Shown: in pieces, positions 59,480 through 64,000 of the stretch
How the letters are laid out: every line of letters starts with the position of its first letter
How positions within the stretch are numbered: position 1 is the first letter of the stretch
From: Trebouxia sp. TZW2008
Taxonomy: Eukaryota; Chlorophyta; Trebouxiophyceae; Trebouxiales; Trebouxiaceae
Reading direction: 5' to 3'
DNA length: 64,000 bases
Assembly: GCA_002118135.1 (NCBI GenBank)
Contig: BDIU01000242.1
Coordinates: forward strand, 187,870-251,869
Notes under the pieces: model-generated
The model's input: only the letters and a program-made list of their open reading frames with translations
Told to the model about the DNA's origin: nothing
The model's database searches: none
Made by a program: the position numbers and the translations under genes

Positions 59480-62258
59480 TCACCACCGATGTTGGTTGTT
59501 GCGGACTGCATTGGGAAGAGCTTGCCACAGCTCTTTGCTGCTAGCTTCATCCTTGCTTTTCATTTGCTGTTCTAGGGAGTCTGGCAGCTCATAAGAGGAG
59601 CACTGTGCCATGAAAACATCTTGGTAGCTTTCATGAGCAGGGATTGTTAATAGCTCAACGCAGTTGCAGTCTGCGTCAAGGTAGTGCGGCGCTGAAACAA
59701 CTTGGTTTGCAAAGCAAAAGACGAGACTTGTCTGGAAGGGCCAGGTCATATTGGCGGGCCGGTCCAAGGAGCCCCGTAATGGTGAACGGAACAGCCCTTT
59801 AGCATCCCACACAAGACAACCCTGCAGCATGCAAAGCAGGGATTGTCAGCAACTCAACGCAATTGCTGTCCGCATCAAGATAGTGTGGCGCCGACACAAC
59901 TTGGTTTGCGAAGCAAAAGACAAGATCTTTTTGGAAGAACCAGGTCAAGTTGGCAGGCCGGTCCAAAGAGCCCCTCAATGGTGACCGGAACAGCCCCTTA
60001 GCATCCCACACAAGAGAATCCTGCAGCATGCAAAGCAGGCATTGTCAGCAACTCAACGCAGTTGCAGTCTGGGTCAAGGTGGTGTGGCGCTGACACGACC
60101 TGGTTTGCAAAGCAGAAGACGAGACTTGTCTGGAAGGGCCACGTCATAGTGGCAGGCCGGTCCAAAGAGCCCCTCAGCAGTGAACAGAACAGCCCTTTAG
60201 CATCCCACACAAGACAACCCTGCAATGTGCATACCATTGGAAAGTGGCCAAGTCATGTTGGCAGGCGTTGATCTGAACTGCCCAATGTTGGTCACCAAAA
60301 CAACTCTTGCCAAATCTCTCTGGCAGTTGCTGGATATGCATGGAGCCAGCGTTAGAGCTTGTTTCATCAGTGCACTGAGCTGTTACAATACTTTCTCTTC
60401 ATGAGGACTCTATATCAGAACATGCTTAATTTAAGGACGAGGCAACTGGGCACCAATCACTGCATTCTGACTGCAAGGGTATCTGTGAGGAAGCACAAGT
60501 CGGTATAAAGACAACTGTCTTAGTAATCGACGCATTTGTTATGAAGAGAAACGACTGTACAGGCAATGGGCAGCAGCAGCAGCATGCACATGTGCCGATG
60601 TTGTGCCTCGAGACATGGGCAGGCTAACTCTTACTTCCAACCCATTGTGACGGCAGTGTCAGTCCTAGGCGTGATTGCCCTTCAAGTTGCGAACCAAGCA
60701 TACCAGCTTTGCAATGCCACCACGCGTGCAATTTTCACGCGAGCTTCTTGCAAATGCAGTTCACTCCGCAAACTCATAGCTTTAGGATGTCTAGTAGAAA
60801 CCATTTACTAACATTTGCCTCATACAACAGCCCTCCTCACCACAAACATGTTTGGCCAAATTATCAAGCATGGCATGCAGTCACACATGCTGTGAATATG
60901 GTTTGATATGCATGGACAATGCATCAGTATCGCTTTGCTGATCATTTGCACTTTAGCCAGACAATGCATGTATACTAGGCAAAAGGTCGGCACAGTTCCA
61001 ATGCATTCTTCTTCAGGCATGCCAGTAGCAAACACACCTGCTTGTGCCGCGTTTCATCTGTCCACAGATGCACTGCTTCAGCTTTGCTCGTTTGGATCAG
61101 ATGATGCAATTCAGGCTGCACGCATCCCTCAGGGTGGTAGTTGTAATGAGGTGCATCAATCACCAAAGCTATAAAGCTTGAGGCAGGCTGCCGCTGATCC
61201 AGATCCCCTTGTGCATCAAAGCACAAGCTGCAACGCACCAGCAAATGATGGGTTTGCCAGAGAGACAGCTCATGCAGACAGACACATGGCACAGAATGAT
61301 CTCTACAGAACTCAATGTTCAAAAACAACACAATGCAGGAGGGTGGGGATTGTAGGCTTGCTTGCATTATACAGACACATGGCACAGAATTGATTCTGTG
61401 GAACTCAACGTTCAGAAACAACACAGCGCGCGAAGCTGGGGATTGTAGGCTTGCTTGCATCATATGGACCGAAATATTGCACAGAATGATCTTTGCTGAA
61501 CTCAATGGTCAGCAACAACAAAATGCAGAAAAGTTGGGGTTGCAGCTTGCTTGGAGCGTCTGTAGCATGAATGGCGTCTGTGCAAGGGTGCTGAGAGTTG
61601 TCAAAGAGGTTTATGTGAACAGAAGTTCGGGGTCCTTGCCTGATCAAGTTTGAAGACCGATCCCACTGCAGCGCTATCAGTTTGCATTCCATGAAATAGG
61701 ATGCCCTGTTATATTTGTATGCACTGTGTTTGCTGAGCGACGTCAGATCTATTGTGGGGCAGGCAGAACATTTGTTGTCATCTTTGACAAGTTCCTGCAA
61801 GTTCACATTGACCAGTTTAGTGAGACTAAGCAGGTTGAGTATTGTTGCAATGGCGTGCACATACCCTGTAAGAGGTGTAGTAGGGCGCTAGCCTCAATGT
61901 TTGCAGGGGCCATAGTCTTGCTGCAACCTCATGCCAAATCTCATCTTGAGAGCCTGTACAAATCAAGAGATCAGGGCAGGGCAGTGGCAAAGAAATCACC
62001 TCTGAAGAGCAACGTCTAGAGCGTCGGTCATGTCGCAGCTCAGACCTGTTGCACGCCAAAACTTGCACACCTGCAGCAAACAATCGTTGTGAGACATTTG
62101 AGACGGCAAGATCGTCGGCAGCTAAGAAATGGCACGACCAAAATAAGCTGACGGCATGCGACCTGAACGGCTGTGCACAATTCTTGAGTGTTGAGGAATT
62201 GCAAGACGCGCTGCAACGGATCGACGTGCAAAGTAGCAATGCTGATGATGTCGGCCAT
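59480..62258 (-). CDS. F-box-like protein, paralogue A
   Basis: Five exons in transcription order: 62153-62258, 61865-61953, 61640-61794, 61038-61227 and 59480-59821, giving 293 residues. The first 65 residues look like an F-box: 'DPLQRVLQFLNTQELCTAVQ' then 'DEIWHEVAARLW'. The rest is a conserved but unnamed domain ('CFDAQGDLD', 'SSFIALV', 'SLVFCFANQVV', 'YELPDSLEQQM'). F-box proteins link substrates to SCF ubiquitin ligases; the substrate is unknown. The third intron starts with GC at 61638-61639. Exon 1's donor is chosen on phase and is the least certain. Paralogue B lies 340 bases upstream on the same strand. Confidence 0.65.
59830..60225 (-). repeat. Two decoy copies of the F-box A last exon
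   Basis: Units of about 195 bases starting after acceptors near 60220 and 60016 reproduce the first part of the last exon ('VWDAKGLFRSPLRGSLDRPA' to 'ELLTIPA'). They run into each other and into the functional copy at 59821. Both are open and phase-compatible with exon 4, differing by a few residues. Confidence 0.88.
60386..60557. mobile_element. pogo-family MITE (172 bases)
   Basis: TA flanks at 60384-60385 and 60558-60559. The left end is CAATACTTTCTCTTCAT and the right end is ATGAAGAGAAACGACTG, imperfect inverted repeats matching the 39476 element's 'TTCTCTT' core. It lies in the last intron of F-box A. Confidence 0.7.
61290..61550 (-). repeat. Three tandem units of about 90 bases in an F-box A intron
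   Basis: Units with 'gaactcaa.gttca.aaacaacaca' and 'ggggattgtaggcttgcttgcat' occur at about 61310, 61405 and 61500. They do not match a recognised exon. Confidence 0.75.
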
Positions 62259-62599
62259 GTCGAGGACAGCGGGCACTGTTGAAATGAGAACGGACTTGCG
62301 ACCTGTCGCAAGACCACAGGCTGACGCTCTCACTTGCAAACGTCTGACCCGTCTCTCTCACAAGCGCGTGATGTCGCTCGGTTGTACAACCGCAAGCGGG
62401 AACCCAGGGTTCACGTCAGCATATGTGACCTGAGCTGCGCTTTGAGTCAGATCATAAGGGCGACACCGTTTGTCGCAAGCGTTAAATCGTACGCCCACGC
62501 GTGGCCGTTACCATCTTACTTATCCCTGCCGTGTCTTTAGTAGCAATAGTAGTTGTACAAGCAGCAGGTTGATTTACATTGGCGAGCTGAAAGCTTTGC

Positions 62600-63964
62600 T
62601 CATAGGTAGCTGAAATCAAAAGCAAATTGCTTGTCCACTCTGGTCTGAATAGCTGGAGGCAAGGAATGCCACAAAGCTCGCTCTTCAGCTTGAGTTTGTG
62701 ACTGCAGTCTGTGTTCTGGCTCATATGGCAGGTCAAATGCGGTACATTGCTGCTGCATAGCCTGTTCAAACGACTTTCCCGCAGGAATCTTGAAAAGCTC
62801 GACGGCTCTATAGTCAGCCTCGAACTCTTGTATAGGGGCTAGCACAACTGGATTGGCATAGCAGAAGACCAAACTTGCATCAAGTGCGAAGACTTGTTTC
62901 GGCACATTTTGCTGCAAGAGATCCCTCAAGCTCCAGGTAAATGTTCCCTACAAGCATGAATCAGCATGTTCATGGTTGTCAGCATTAGCTGTGCAATTGA
63001 CTGCTTCAAATACCAAGCTTGCAAAGAATGCCTGTCAGTGTTACTAAATGCATCACGCAGTATTTGAGAAACAACAGATCGTAAACAAGCTTTGCATGCC
63101 AATTATGTGTGCAATGCTTGAAGGCTTCCTGCAGCAAATATTTGGGTAATACACTCACCTTGTAGTGGCCTTGTTTGTGAACGATGTTCTGAAAGTTGAG
63201 TCCAGCCGCTGTGCGTAACAGTGCTGACAGCTCTGGTTGTGAGCCTCCATCTGGCAGGCAGTTGTAATCATGCTCAGGTTTGTCTTCTATCAGTGCAATG
63301 AAGCTTTGCATTGGGGGCCTCAGATCCATTTCTCCTCTTGCATCAAAACACATCCTGTACAGACGTGCATCTTGTTTGTGTGATGACTGATGTATAGCAG
63401 CTGCATGCATTTGGCAAAGCACGTTTGTCTGTTTCTTGCAGGACAGCCAGCACTCAGCAAGTCTAATCAGCGCAATACACATGCCAGGCATTTGTGAATG
63501 CGCGCTTCCTGCACACAGAAACAGTCTGATGCATCACAGAGGTTTGACGCCTAGGGCTGACAAAGGCATGTGCGACTTGCATACACGTGAACATTGAGCT
63601 TAGTGGATTCATTGTCAGCCTAATGATTGACAGTCTGATGCTGTTGCAGCTGCAGAGTGCTAAAGCATGCAGCACTCATAGGGCAAGGGATCTCACCGAT
63701 TGCTTCAGTATGGATCTAGCTGGGCCTGCTGAGCCTGCCTAGCATACGTCTGGAATGAATGAATGAATGAATGGGTGAATGAATGGATGAATGAATGAAG
63801 TGGCCTCACCTGATGCTGCGGGATACTCTATCCAGCTGCAATGAGATCAGTCTGCACTGGTAGAATCTGCGAGGCGTGTTGTACTTCCAGGTGCTGCATT
63901 TTCCAGCAGCAGCAAGGTCCATTACTGGCCAAGCTGATGCTACATTGTCAGCTGCCACCAATTC
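62600..63964 (-). CDS. F-box-like protein, paralogue B (5' end outside the window)
   Basis: Visible exons in transcription order: 63810-63964, 63159-63354 and 62600-62947. They correspond one to one with exons 3, 4 and 5 of paralogue A, with the same phases and an identical 155-base third exon. Parallel motifs: 'CFDARGEMDLRPPMQSFIAL' (A: 'CFDAQGDLD'), 'SLVFCYANPVVLAP' (A: 'SLVFCFANQVVSAP') and 'FDLPYEPEHRLQ' (A: 'YELPDSLEQQM'). The F-box exons would lie beyond position 64000. Where A has a GC donor after this exon, B has a standard GTGAGG. A tandem gene duplication followed by considerable divergence is the simplest explanation. Confidence 0.7.
63752..63800. repeat. (GAAT)n microsatellite
   Basis: About ten GAAT/GGAT/GGGT units in the intron after exon 3 of paralogue B. 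Confidence 0.9.
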
Positions 63965-64000
63965 CTGTCTCAGCAAGCAGAAAAGAGCTGAGGAGCGCCA

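Noticed and set aside
1..64000. tRNA or rRNA genes
   Set aside because: No cloverleaf or conserved rRNA segment was recognised on reading either strand; a covariance search would be decisive.

Overview
The window is nuclear DNA from a photosynthetic eukaryote, most likely a green alga. Almost every recognisable gene is broken into many short exons with GT-AG introns of roughly 65 to 2,100 bases. The gene content includes a plastid fibrillin/PAP lipocalin, a SAL1/HAL2-type phosphatase with an Arg-rich targeting leader, and a plastid-like alpha/beta hydrolase, next to general eukaryotic housekeeping genes. A chlorophyte is an inference; I cannot name the genus. I built the exon models by hand, checking reading phase at each junction.

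Layout, left to right. 897-2715 (+) Tra2-like SR splicing factor. 3311-5999 (-) YIPF1/2-type Yip1 membrane protein. 6297-12850 (+) mitochondrial processing peptidase alpha. 13524-15950 (-) cytochrome b561 protein. 16958-17239, a copy of a dispersed repeat. 18493-19314 (-) intronless NIF3/DUF34 protein, head to head with 19541-26972 (+) bystin/Enp1. 27588-28723 (+) unrecognised coiled-coil protein. 29745-30266 (+) CoA-binding protein. 30752-35496 (-) 3'(2'),5'-bisphosphate nucleotidase. 36472-37450 (-) exons of an unknown coiled-coil protein. 37907-38307 (-) broken class-3 lipase. 39009-42086 (+) fibrillin carrying a pogo-family transposon in intron 2. 42830-46014 (+) alpha/beta hydrolase. 46443-47078 (+) small unknown gene. 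47254-57923 (-) large helical protein, possibly a Nup188-type nucleoporin. 59480-62258 (-) and 62600 to beyond the right edge (-), two paralogous F-box-like genes.

Two things stand out. First, many introns hold tandem, partly decayed copies of the neighbouring exon together with its splice junction. Upstream copies carry an acceptor plus the exon's 5' part; downstream copies carry the exon's 3' part plus a donor. The pattern recurs in MPP-alpha, bystin, SAL1, cytochrome b561, the large solenoid gene and the F-box gene, and some copies are still open and phase-compatible. Second, there is a pogo/Tigger-like element family with TA target duplications. One 795-base copy keeps an intact short ORF joining a CENP-B-like DNA-binding domain directly to a PCNA-interacting (PIP) motif, with the catalytic region missing. 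Several 160-230 base relatives sit in introns, and one lies against an exon and supplies most of its 5' splice site.

The genes do not form an operon-like pathway. Themes are RNA and ribosome biogenesis (Tra2, bystin), organelle import and metabolism (MPP-alpha, SAL1, fibrillin), and the endomembrane and nuclear-pore system (Yip1, b561, possible Nup188).
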